Positions 8,919 to 16,892 of a DNA stretch of 21,401 bases are shown here, one piece after another. How positions within the stretch are numbered: position 1 is the stretch's first letter; every line of letters begins with the position of its first letter. The DNA comes from JBILVQ01 sp044370375 (GTDB lineage Bacteria > Bacteroidota > Bacteroidia > UBA4408): positions 1 through 21,401 of the forward strand of contig JBILVQ010000025.1 of the NCBI GenBank assembly GCA_044370375.1, written 5' to 3'. Made by a program: the position numbers and the translations under genes. Below the pieces are notes generated by a model. That model was not told where the DNA came from. It saw nothing but the letters and a program-made list of their open reading frames with translations, and made no database searches.

Positions 8919-8935
8919 GCCCCCTTTGTTTTTAA
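8904..8935. terminator. Bidirectional terminator overlapping two convergent stop codons
   Basis: GGGGGCTT (8906-8913), loop TAT, and AAGCCCCC (8917-8924) form a GC-rich 8-bp stem. The plus strand then continues TTTGTTTTT. On the minus strand the hairpin is followed by TAAT then CTGTTTTGC, a poorer T tract. The TAA of the HIT gene (8916-8918) and the TAA of the minus-strand regulator (8915-8913) both lie in or beside the loop, so the terminator is built from the last codons of both genes. Confidence 0.85.
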
Positions 8936-9602
8936 AGTTGGTGGGCTTATGAGCGGTTTTTTCAGCGATACGGATGAGGTCAGCAAATGATTTTACATTA
9001 AACCGAACCATTAGCTTGTATCTGTGATTATAGGCTGTTTTGTATTCGATATTGAGTCGGGCAGCAACTTCTTTATTATTTAACCCATTTCGCAGTAGCT
9101 CCAGCATTTGTTTTTCACGCAGGGTTAACACCTTATCGTAAATGGTATTGATGTCCATATCCGCATCTGTCATTTCCGGCATCATATTGCTCTCCAAAAC
9201 AGATTTACTAGCATATTTTTTCCCTGACAAGTAGGAGGCAATGGCTGTATCAAGGTCGTGGTCAAGATCACTTTTGAGCAGCACACCATTGTTGCCGGCT
9301 CGGTAAATCATTTGTAGCCCCTTGTCATTGGCAAGTTCGGCAAAGGCAATGATGGCGGTATTTGGAAGGTTGTTTAACAGTTGACGAACCACCGCAACCG
9401 TATCAGATTTTATGGGGTTTAGGCCTAAAAAAATTAGCGCAGGTTTTTTTTGTTCGGCCAATTGAAGACCGTCTTTGTCGCAGGTGGTTTGATGAATTGA
9501 AAACAAATCATCATAATGTGTATTGAGAAAATTGGCAAGCCCACTTCTAAAGAAATAATGGTCATCAATGATGAAAGCCAGCTTAATGGGAATCGAATTC
9601 AT
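8913..9602 (-). CDS. NarL/FixJ-type response regulator with degenerate receiver
   Basis: This is a 229-residue protein. Residues 6-125 look like a CheY-like receiver: the acidic pair D13-D14 (FIIDDHYFF) and the conserved Lys K110 (GVLLKSD) are present. However, the position of the phosphorylated Asp, normally P-x-hydrophobic-D, reads PALIFLGLNP with Gly at residue 60 (codon GGC). The Ser/Thr that senses phosphate is Ala88 in AIIAFAEL. Residues 157-215 form a LuxR-type helix-turn-helix (LTLREKQMLELL, NNKEVAARLNIEYKTAYNHR). It should bind DNA but is unlikely to be switched by aspartyl phosphorylation. No histidine kinase is adjacent. The gene is divergent from a MacAB-like operon across a 324-bp region and may regulate it or itself; both are inference. 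Confidence 0.88.
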   Translation of the reverse strand: MNSIPIKLAFIIDDHYFFRSGLANFLNTHYDDLFSIHQTTCDKDGLQLAEQKKPALIFLGLNPIKSDTVAVVRQLLNNLPNTAIIAFAELANDKGLQMIYRAGNNGVLLKSDLDHDLDTAIASYLSGKKYASKSVLESNMMPEMTDADMDINTIYDKVLTLREKQMLELLRNGLNNKEVAARLNIEYKTAYNHRYKLMVRFNVKSFADLIRIAEKTAHKPTNFKNKGGL

Positions 9603-9926
9603 ATATAACCGCTATGATTCTCAAAAATACAAAAACATCTTGAATAATTGATTTAGGTCAGTTTTTTCAGTCGAATGCACTGACAGAAAGGAATTTATTT
9701 TCAATTTGTGTTTAAAAAAATCGACCTTTGTTTCAGGAAAACGGAAAAAATGAACCGGAAAAAATTTGCCGGCAGAAGCTCGTACAAGCAGCCTTGATTC
9801 TTTAGGATTGTTGCGTGTTTCCAGTTGCATAATTTTCAGATTTTTAAACGGAACATCAATCGTTCCATAGTGGAGATGAAAACAATGAAATTTACGTTGC
9901 CTAAACCGTTGAAAAAAAATATTGAA
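9603..9926. promoter_or_regulatory. Divergent intergenic region between regulator and pump operon
   Basis: This 324-bp AT-rich stretch holds no credible gene. On the minus strand a -7-like element, TATTTTTG (9627-9620), precedes the regulator by 17 bp, but no TTTG is well placed upstream of it. On the plus strand ATTG (9807-9810), 19 bp, then TAATTTTC (9830-9837) is one base off consensus in each box and could serve the pump operon. Other features are a tandem CGGAAAAAAT at 9742-9751 and 9756-9765 (14-bp period), an inverted repeat GTCAGT / ACTGAC at 9655-9660 and 9677-9682, and CCGG flanking an A/T tract at 9755-9772. Any of these could be an operator; none is proven. Confidence 0.35.
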
Positions 9927-11024
9927 ATGAAAAAACGTCTTGTCATTTTTTGTTTGGCTTGTGCTGCAGTGCTTTTTTCTTTGGTTGGTTGTAAGCAAAC
10001 GAAAGAAAAAACAACCATTCAAAAGGGCAAAATAACCGAGTCGGTTTATGCCTCAGGATATGTAAAGGCACGAAATCAGTACCAGGTTTTTGCTTCAACA
10101 TCGGGCATTTTGCAGGAGATACTTGTAGAGGAGGGAGACACTGTCCAAAAAGGAGATGTGCTGTTCAGGGTGGCCAATCCGATTAACAAGTATAATGAGG
10201 AGAATGCCAAACTTGCCTCTAGGCTGGCGCAGGAGAATTTAACAACAGACAAACTAGATGAACTATTGGTGAACCTTGAGTTGTCGAAGGCCCGTTTGAA
10301 GCAAGATTCATTGATGTTTGAAAGGCAGAAGAAATTGTGGGAAAGTAAAATTGGAACCAAGCTGGATTTTGAAACACGTGAACTGGCTTTTCGTTCTTCT
10401 AAGGCCGCCTATCAGTCTGCAGTATTCCGTTTTCGCGATGCCAAAAGACAACTTGGTTTTTTAGCAGAACAATCAAAGAACACCTTTTTGGCGAGCAGCT
10501 CTTTGAGCAACGACAATCTTGTAAAAAGTGGTATCGATGGGGTGGTTTATGCTTTGATGCGCGAACAAGGTGAAATGGTTGGACCGCAAACCCCATTGGC
10601 CGTAGTAGGTGATGCCAAAGAATATTATCTTGAATTGCAAATTGATGAGTTTGATATTACAAAAGTAAGACCCGGACAAATCATTAAAGTGCGATTGGAT
10701 AGTTACAAAGACAAGGTTTTTGAGGCAAGGGTAACCAAGGTAAATCCATTGATGAATGAAAGAAGCCGCTCGTTCTTTATTGAGGCGGTTTTTATTGACA
10801 TGCCGGCAAAACTTTACCCTAATTTAACGGTAGAGGCCAACATTATTTTGCTTGAGAAAGATCAGGTAATAACCATACAAAGAAATTATTTAATAGGAGA
10901 CAGCTTGGTGATTCTTGAAAATGGAGACACCCAGCGGGTTCAAATTGGCTTGAAGGATTACCAAAGAGCAGAGGTAATTTCAGGTATTAAGGAAAATCAG
11001 GTCTTATTAAAGCCAGGCAAATGA
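9927..11024 (+). CDS. Lipoprotein periplasmic adaptor of MacA/HlyD type
   Basis: From the ATG at 9927 this is a 365-residue protein beginning MKKRLVIFCLACAAVLFSLVGC. That is a lipoprotein signal with lipobox LVGC and lipidated Cys22. In-frame ATGs at 9876 and 9885 are alternatives; the one at 9885 has GGAG nine bases upstream but gives an unusually long n-region. The mature protein has the half-lipoyl motif VYASGYVKARNQYQVFASTSGILQEILVEEGD..KGDVLF, an alpha-helical hairpin region (about 90-170), a second lipoyl half (SGIDGVVYALMREQGEMVG) and a beta-barrel domain (EYYLELQIDEFDITKVRPGQ). It should link an inner-membrane transporter to an outer-membrane channel. The stop codon overlaps the permease start (ATGA), so the two are coupled. 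No TolC-like gene is in the window. Confidence 0.88.
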   Translation: MKKRLVIFCLACAAVLFSLVGCKQTKEKTTIQKGKITESVYASGYVKARNQYQVFASTSGILQEILVEEGDTVQKGDVLFRVANPINKYNEENAKLASRLAQENLTTDKLDELLVNLELSKARLKQDSLMFERQKKLWESKIGTKLDFETRELAFRSSKAAYQSAVFRFRDAKRQLGFLAEQSKNTFLASSSLSNDNLVKSGIDGVVYALMREQGEMVGPQTPLAVVGDAKEYYLELQIDEFDITKVRPGQIIKVRLDSYKDKVFEARVTKVNPLMNERSRSFFIEAVFIDMPAKLYPNLTVEANIILLEKDQVITIQRNYLIGDSLVILENGDTQRVQIGLKDYQRAEVISGIKENQVLLKPGK

Positions 11025-12280
11025 AAACCGGATTAATTGCAGGTATCGCCAAGGCATTGTTATTGGCCCGTTGGCGACAAACCATGGTGGCAGCCATTGG
11101 CGTAACGTTCGGTATAACCATGTTTATTACCCTCTTGAGTTTTATGTCGGGCTTGAATGACCTGCTGGATGGTTTAATCATGAACAGAGCGCCCCATGTA
11201 AGATTGTTTAATGAAATAAAGCCAAGTGCTGTTCAACCCATCTCAATGGGCCATGAAAAAGCAGACACCTACCACTTTATTCATTCGGTAAAATCGGCTT
11301 CTGCAAGGCAAGAAATCTACAACGCATCTGCCATTACAAAAGCCATAAAAAATGACCCACGCGTACTGGGATATGCCCCACGAATTACCGCTCAGGTTTT
11401 TTTTAATGAAGGAGGAATAGATATTACCGGAGTGGTAAACGGAATAGATGTAACAGAAGAAGTAAGATTGTTTTCATTTAATGACTATATCACCTCGGGC
11501 ATTTCAATGGATTTGAAGAATACGCCCAACAGTATTATTTTAGGAAAAGGACTAGCCGATAAACTATTAGCGGGCATTGGCGAAATCGTTCAAATTACAA
11601 CCGCCAAAGGAGACCGAATGTCGTTGAAGGTTGTTGGAATTTTTCAATCGGGATTGATGGATTATGATAAGGTTCAAAGTTTTGCTTCAATTAGTACTAC
11701 TCAAAAATTACTCGGCAAGCCGAACAGCTATATTACCGATATACAGATTAAGCTAAAGGACATGACACTGGCGCCAATGCTGGGAAAAGAGTATTCCAGA
11801 ATATATCAGTTGGATGCAGAAGATATTCAAACAGCCAATTCACAATTTGAAACAGGAAGTTCGGTACGAACAACCATTTCTTTTGCAGTTGGCATTACCT
11901 TGTTGATTGTTGCGGGCTTTGGTATTTACAATATTTTAAACATGATGATTTACGAAAAAATGGATTCTATTGCCATTTTAAAGGCTACTGGTTTTTCGGG
12001 GCGTGATGTAAAAATGGTATTCATTTTTATTGCTTTAACCATTGGCTTCACAGGAGGATTAGCCGGTTTGTTGTTTGGCTTTTTGCTTTCGGCAACCATA
12101 GATAGTATCCCGTTTAATACCGCTGCGCTGCCAACCATTACCACCTATCCAATCAATTACAACCCCAAGTTTTATTTGATTGGTGTTATTTTTTCGTTAA
12201 TTACCACCTATTTCGCCGGATGGTTTCCTGCCAGAAAAGCGAGCAAAATAGATCCGGTTATCATCATCAGAGGGAAATAA
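11021..12280 (+). CDS. ABC transporter permease, MacB/LolC type (FtsX-like)
   Basis: This 419-residue protein has the type VII ABC (MacB) topology. One N-terminal membrane helix (about 21-43) is followed by a large periplasmic domain (about 45-280). Three C-terminal helices lie at about 285-310, 331-360 and 383-402 and make up the FtsX domain. The conserved cytoplasmic coupling segment YEKMDSIAILKATGFS lies between helices two and three, and the end reads PARKASKIDPVIIIRGK, as in LolC/E and MacB permeases. The ATPase is not fused, unlike E. coli MacB, and is the next gene. Such machines use ATP hydrolysis in the cytoplasm to drive periplasmic substrates (lipoproteins, peptides or drugs) outward. 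The adjacent adaptor favours efflux over lipoprotein sorting. Confidence 0.9.
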   Translation: MKTGLIAGIAKALLLARWRQTMVAAIGVTFGITMFITLLSFMSGLNDLLDGLIMNRAPHVRLFNEIKPSAVQPISMGHEKADTYHFIHSVKSASARQEIYNASAITKAIKNDPRVLGYAPRITAQVFFNEGGIDITGVVNGIDVTEEVRLFSFNDYITSGISMDLKNTPNSIILGKGLADKLLAGIGEIVQITTAKGDRMSLKVVGIFQSGLMDYDKVQSFASISTTQKLLGKPNSYITDIQIKLKDMTLAPMLGKEYSRIYQLDAEDIQTANSQFETGSSVRTTISFAVGITLLIVAGFGIYNILNMMIYEKMDSIAILKATGFSGRDVKMVFIFIALTIGFTGGLAGLLFGFLLSATIDSIPFNTAALPTITTYPINYNPKFYLIGVIFSLITTYFAGWFPARKASKIDPVIIIRGK

Positions 12281-12281
12281 A

Positions 12282-12962
12282 ATGAGCAAGGAAATTCTCT
12301 CGGCCAAAGGCATTGTGAAATACTTCCATGATCCGGTTAGCATTAAGGTGCTGAACGAGGTTCACCTGAATGTGAAACAGGGAGAGTTTATCTCCGTAAC
12401 CGGAAAATCGGGTTGTGGAAAGTCAACCCTGCTGTATATTCTTTCTACGATGGATACAGATTATGAAGGTGAGCTCATCATAGACGGGGAGTTGATGCGG
12501 ACAAAAAAAGAAGGCGAGCTGGCTGCTATCCGGAACGAAAAGATAGGCTTCGTTTTTCAATTCCATTATTTACTCAATGAGTTTTCGGTATTGCGCAATG
12601 TGATGCTGCCGGGATTAAAACTAGGAAAATACATTGAAAAAGAGGTAGAGGCCCGTGCCATGGAGCGACTTAAAAGATTGGGCATTGATCATCTTGCCCT
12701 AAAAATGGCCAATCAATTATCGGGCGGAGAAAAACAAAGGGTTGCGATAGCAAGAGCGCTTATTAATGATCCTCTTATCATTATGGGGGATGAACCCACC
12801 GGAAATCTTGACAAAAAGAACAGCGACATTGTTTTTTCTATATTTCAGGAATTAGCGAGTAAATACAATCAAACCTTGTTGATTGTTACCCATGATCCTG
12901 ATTTCGCTCAAAAAACCAATCGTACCATTGAAATGCTGGACGGCAGGGTAATAAAAGACTAG
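12282..12962 (+). CDS. ABC transporter ATPase, MacB/LolD family
   Basis: This 226-residue ATPase has all nucleotide-binding motifs intact: Walker A GKSGCGKST (41-49), Q-loop Gln93 in GFVFQFHYLLNEFSVLRNV, signature LSGGEKQR (146-153), Walker B LIIMGDE (165-171) followed by PTGNLD, and the switch His204 in VTHD. The FQFHYLL..FSVLRNV block and the length are typical of the LolD/MacB (3.A.1.122/125) group. It lies one base after the permease stop, is the third gene of the operon, and should form a homodimer driving that permease. A stretch of about 120 bp follows without a strong terminator. Confidence 0.95.
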   Translation: MSKEILSAKGIVKYFHDPVSIKVLNEVHLNVKQGEFISVTGKSGCGKSTLLYILSTMDTDYEGELIIDGELMRTKKEGELAAIRNEKIGFVFQFHYLLNEFSVLRNVMLPGLKLGKYIEKEVEARAMERLKRLGIDHLALKMANQLSGGEKQRVAIARALINDPLIIMGDEPTGNLDKKNSDIVFSIFQELASKYNQTLLIVTHDPDFAQKTNRTIEMLDGRVIKD

Positions 12963-13018
12963 TTTTTGCCGAAGAGCTTATTAAAAAGGCATTAATTTTT
13001 TAAAAAAAACGTGCAGGT

Positions 13019-13049
13019 ATTGGATTATTAATAAAATACCTCACATTTG
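13019..13049 (+). promoter_or_regulatory. Candidate promoter for the TPR/transglutaminase gene
   Basis: In the 122-bp gap after the ATPase gene, ATTG (13019-13022) is followed after 19 bp by CACATTTG (13042-13049). Each box is one base off the Bacteroidota consensus TTTG / TAnnTTTG. The predicted start, near 13056, would leave a leader of about 29 nt. The gap also has an AT-only inverted repeat (12981-12987 with 12997-13003) that may weakly terminate the preceding operon. Confidence 0.4.
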
Positions 13050-13084
13050 TTGGAAACAAAACAAGAACGAAAAATATCTTTAAC

Positions 13085-16000
13085 ATGAGGAAAATCTTAT
13101 CCTTGCTATTCATTCTGTCTTTTATAGGGAATGTTTGGGCTGTAAATCAAAACTATCAAACGGGCTGGAAACAGTTTTCTGATAACGACAGAAAAGGAGC
13201 CAGAAAATCGTTTGAAGCTGCACTTAGCGATCCTGCTGCCAAAGCGGATGCATTGTTGTCGTTATGCTTGTTAGACTGGTCTGAAAACAAGCAGGAGGAG
13301 GCCTATAAGCATTTTATGGAGTTTTATCAAGCCTCAGAAAACCCACAGCCCTATCTGTACGCACTTTATTCTCATGAGTTTTTGTTCGAAGGAAGGGTTG
13401 TTTTGAACGAGGAACAAATGAAGTTTATTAAAGCAACCCTTGAAGACCCTAAGGTGAATGGTACGCTAAAAGCCATGATGCGAATAAAAATGGGTTCGCA
13501 TTTCCGTTTAATTAACCAGAACAAGAAAGGGAAACAAGAGTTTGACAAAATGGGCGCCATTAATTCTTGGCAAGTTTTGGGAACCTTTGATAATACCTCG
13601 GGAAGTGGATTTAATAAAGATTGGGGTGCGTTACAAAAAGCCAAACTTTCGGATGTGTTTAAGAACGAAGTGGATGCTGACGTAACCTGGTATACACCGA
13701 GTGCTGTTAAACACGATAACTGGTTTTATTTTGATTATTATTTCGATTACGCAAATGCAATTATGTTTGCTCAATCCTTTGTAACCAGCCCTGTAGACCA
13801 AGAAGTTTATTTGAGAGCCGGAAACTCAGGGTCTTTGAAAATATGGGTGAATGACGCGCTTGTTTCAAGTGTTGCGGATGAAAGAAATTGCGACCTTGAT
13901 ATTTATGCATACAAGGTAAAACTAAACAAAGGGGCCAACAGAATTTTGGTGCAAATTGGCGAAAGCGAAACCAATGCTGCCAATTTCATGGTTCGTTTAA
14001 CAGATGAAAACGCTAACCCCATTCCGGGTTTGGTTGCTAAGGCTGAATATGCAGATTACACCAAATCAACAGCCAGCACAAGCACCACCGTTCCGTTTTT
14101 TGCTGAGGCTTATTTTGAGAACAAGTTGAAATCATCTCCTGACGATTTATTGTCTTTGATAATGCTTGCAGAAGTTTATATGCACAACGACAAATCGTAT
14201 GATGCGAATAAAATCTATAAGAAATGTCAACAAATTGCTCCAAAATCTTCTTTTATTTCTGACCGTGCCAGCGAAGGCTATGTAAGAGCTAAAAACTATA
14301 CTGACCAAACCAAAGAGATTGAAAAAATAAAGAACAACGACCCAGAGTCTTTTAAAGCGCTTCAATTCAAATACAACACAGCCCAGGAGTCTGAAAAATA
14401 CGATGAGGCTGAAAAGCTGCTTAAAAAAATCAAAGAATTGTATGGTGTTTCTAAGTACACAGAGTTGTGTGACTTACAAATAGCATCTAATCAGAAAAGA
14501 ATACCGGAGGTATTACAGATGGCAAAGGATTTATACAAGAAATATCCTGAAAGTTCTGATTTAATGTTGCTGAATTACCGAATTGAAGATAACGCTTCGA
14601 AAAACAGTTCTAAGTCGATTGGTATTGTAAAGAATTATGTAAAAAACTATTACGATAGCGATGCCTTCGAAACCCTTGCTCGTATTCAGTTTGAAACCGG
14701 TTCTGCCTACGAAGGAATAGATATGTTGAAAGAGCGTATAGAAAGCATGCCCTATGCAGTAGGTTTTATTACCCAATTGGCCGATGTTTATTATTCAATG
14801 CAAAACTATCAGGCAGCCCTAGAAACATCTCAAAAGGCCCTTCTGCTTTCTCCTTATATTGGTAGTACCTACAATACCATCGGTTCTATTTATAAAATCA
14901 TGGAAAAAAAGGATTTGGCGATGGAAGCGTTTAAAAAGTCAATTTATTATGATCCTACTTCCTATGATTCAAGAGAACAGCTAAGACAATTGCAGGAGAA
15001 AAAAATCATGTTCGATTTCTTTGCTAAATCGGAGCCTGAAAAAATATTTGAAAACTCTCCCAAAGCAGATGCTTACCCCGAAGACCATAGTTTGATATTG
15101 TTAAACGAACATCAATATGTTATCTACCCAGAGGGCGCAAAAGAGTTCAGAAATGAACTGATTGTGAAAGTGTTTAACAACTCAGGGATAGAAACCTGGA
15201 AGGAGTATCAAATTGGATACAATGGATATTCACAGCGTTTGATTGTTGACAAAGCCGAAGTTTTTAAATCCAACGGAAACAAAGTACAGGCAGAGTCGAA
15301 CAATGAAGGCTATATTGTTTTCACGAATCTTGAAGCCGGTGATGCGATTCACCTGGAATACAGAATTCAAAACTATAACCACGGAAAACTCGCCAAACAT
15401 TTCTGGGATCAGTTTTTTTTCCGTTATACCATTCCTTCCCTGCACAGCAAATACAGCGTGCTTCTTCCCAAAACCAAAGAGTTTAAGTATGAAATATTAA
15501 ATGGCGACATCAAGCCCACCATTGCCGATATTGAAGACATGAAGCTCTACACTTGGGAATCGCGAGATCAGGCTTCTGTAAAAACTGAATCATATCGTCC
15601 CGCATTGGTAGATATCGTTCCTACCCTCGATATTTCCAGTATTCCGGATTGGAAGTTTGTTAGTAGTTGGTATAGCGATTTATCATCTACCAAATCAAGA
15701 ACAGATTTCGTTTTAAAAGAAACTGTTTCAGAAATTTTGGCAGGAAATGAAAAGGCGAGTGCTTTGGAAAAAGCCCGTTTGTTTTACAACTATATTTGTA
15801 AAAACATTACTTACAGCAATGTTTCTTTCATGCACGGGCCTATTATTCCTCAATTGGCTTCGCGTACCATTACCACCCGTTCAGGCGATTGTAAAGATGT
15901 TTCTACCTTGTTTGTTGCCATGTGTAAAGAAAGTGGCATCAAGGCCAATTTAATTTTGGTGGATACACGCAGCAATGGACAGAAACATTTGAATTTACCC

Positions 16001-16837
16001 AGCATAGAATTTGATCACTGTATTGCTCAATTAGAGGCCGATGGTAAAAAATACCAACTGGAGTTAACCAACTCAAAACTTCCGTTTGGTGCAGGTCCTG
16101 TGCAGGATCTTGCCGCTAATTCATTGTTGATTCCTAGAGAAGGCGAAGCGGAAGTTAATGCCGTAAAGCCATTGGAAATGCCGGGTCGCAAAAAGAATAC
16201 AGTACACAGGCAAACAGAAATTAAAGTTGAAAACAACGACTTTCAGTTAACCCGTGACAACATCAACCGTGGTTCTTTATCTACCTATACCCGTTCAAGG
16301 TATGCCGATAAAGGGAAAGATGAAATCGAAAAGAGCATGACGAAGTCAGTTGCTTCCTCATTTACCAATCAAGTTAAACTAACAAACATTAGCTTTAAGA
16401 ATCTTGATGATCTTGCCGATACGGTTGTTTACTCATATTCTTTAAATGCAAAAAATGCAGTGCAGGATGTTGCCGGCATGAAAATTTTGAAAATGCCTTG
16501 GGTTGATTTAAACAGTAACCTCTCTATTGTTTCTCTGGAGAAGAGAGAATATCCTGTTTTGTTGTGGAGCTATTCTTCGCAGGAAGAAGAAACAGAAACC
16601 ATCAAATTGATTTTACCGCAAGGAAAATTAATGGTTGAAAAACCAAAGGATGTTGTGGTTTCATGCCCTAGTGCCTCTTACTCTCTTACCTACGATTCTT
16701 CTAAACCCGGAGTATTAATTGCCAAACGTAAGTTCGTAGTATTAAAGGACATTGTTTCAACGGCAGAATACAATGAGTTCCGCGATTTTATGAATAAGGT
16801 TTCGGAATACGACACCAAACAATATGCCTTTAAATAA
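13085..16837 (+). CDS. Exported TPR / DUF3857 / transglutaminase-like protein
   Basis: This 1250-residue protein starts with a signal peptide (MRKILSLLFILSFIGNVWA). TPR-like helices follow to about 110. A beta-rich module (about 155-310) contains LRAGNSGSLKIWVNDALV and LNKGANRILVQIGE, resembling PA14 or carbohydrate-binding jelly rolls. More TPRs run from about 340 to 640, including AALETSQKALLLSPYIGSTY. A DUF3857-like beta domain (about 668-810) leads to a transglutaminase-like domain (about 895-1000) and a C-terminal beta domain. The Cys-protease-like site shows C936 (RSGDCKDVSTLF) and H978 (EFDHCIAQL). The third position, normally Asp in a D-x-T motif, is Glu993 (YQLELTN). Proteins of this layout are common and uncharacterised in Bacteroidota; the DUF3857-transglutaminase pair probably acts in the periplasm or at the surface. 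The enzymatic activity is unknown. A strong terminator follows directly. Confidence 0.82.
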   Translation: MRKILSLLFILSFIGNVWAVNQNYQTGWKQFSDNDRKGARKSFEAALSDPAAKADALLSLCLLDWSENKQEEAYKHFMEFYQASENPQPYLYALYSHEFLFEGRVVLNEEQMKFIKATLEDPKVNGTLKAMMRIKMGSHFRLINQNKKGKQEFDKMGAINSWQVLGTFDNTSGSGFNKDWGALQKAKLSDVFKNEVDADVTWYTPSAVKHDNWFYFDYYFDYANAIMFAQSFVTSPVDQEVYLRAGNSGSLKIWVNDALVSSVADERNCDLDIYAYKVKLNKGANRILVQIGESETNAANFMVRLTDENANPIPGLVAKAEYADYTKSTASTSTTVPFFAEAYFENKLKSSPDDLLSLIMLAEVYMHNDKSYDANKIYKKCQQIAPKSSFISDRASEGYVRAKNYTDQTKEIEKIKNNDPESFKALQFKYNTAQESEKYDEAEKLLKKIKELYGVSKYTELCDLQIASNQKRIPEVLQMAKDLYKKYPESSDLMLLNYRIEDNASKNSSKSIGIVKNYVKNYYDSDAFETLARIQFETGSAYEGIDMLKERIESMPYAVGFITQLADVYYSMQNYQAALETSQKALLLSPYIGSTYNTIGSIYKIMEKKDLAMEAFKKSIYYDPTSYDSREQLRQLQEKKIMFDFFAKSEPEKIFENSPKADAYPEDHSLILLNEHQYVIYPEGAKEFRNELIVKVFNNSGIETWKEYQIGYNGYSQRLIVDKAEVFKSNGNKVQAESNNEGYIVFTNLEAGDAIHLEYRIQNYNHGKLAKHFWDQFFFRYTIPSLHSKYSVLLPKTKEFKYEILNGDIKPTIADIEDMKLYTWESRDQASVKTESYRPALVDIVPTLDISSIPDWKFVSSWYSDLSSTKSRTDFVLKETVSEILAGNEKASALEKARLFYNYICKNITYSNVSFMHGPIIPQLASRTITTRSGDCKDVSTLFVAMCKESGIKANLILVDTRSNGQKHLNLPSIEFDHCIAQLEADGKKYQLELTNSKLPFGAGPVQDLAANSLLIPREGEAEVNAVKPLEMPGRKKNTVHRQTEIKVENNDFQLTRDNINRGSLSTYTRSRYADKGKDEIEKSMTKSVASSFTNQVKLTNISFKNLDDLADTVVYSYSLNAKNAVQDVAGMKILKMPWVDLNSNLSIVSLEKREYPVLLWSYSSQEEETETIKLILPQGKLMVEKPKDVVVSCPSASYSLTYDSSKPGVLIAKRKFVVLKDIVSTAEYNEFRDFMNKVSEYDTKQYAFK

Positions 16838-16855
16838 GAAGGCTTAATAACCATT

Positions 16856-16891
16856 AAAACCCCCGGATTTTTTAAGAGTCCGGGGGTTTTT
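16856..16891. terminator. Strong bidirectional intrinsic terminator
   Basis: CCCCCGGA (16860-16867) and TCCGGGGG (16879-16886) form a perfect 8-bp GC-rich stem with an 11-nt loop. It is flanked by AAAA on the left and TTTTT on the right, so either strand reads as a stem plus U tract. It lies between the convergent transglutaminase-like gene and the polX-like gene, whose stop codon begins two bases beyond the T tract. Confidence 0.93.
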
Positions 16892-16892
16892 G

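Noticed and set aside
9621..10022. 133-codon minus-strand open frame
   Set aside because: It overlaps the lipoprotein signal and start of the adaptor gene, is rich in Phe and Lys from antisense A/T tracts, and shows no domain or start signal.
12981..13003. AT-only inverted repeat (TTAAAAA / TTTTTAA) after the ABC ATPase gene
   Set aside because: The stem has no G-C pairs and would be too weak for a confident intrinsic terminator; it may be chance in an AT-rich gap.
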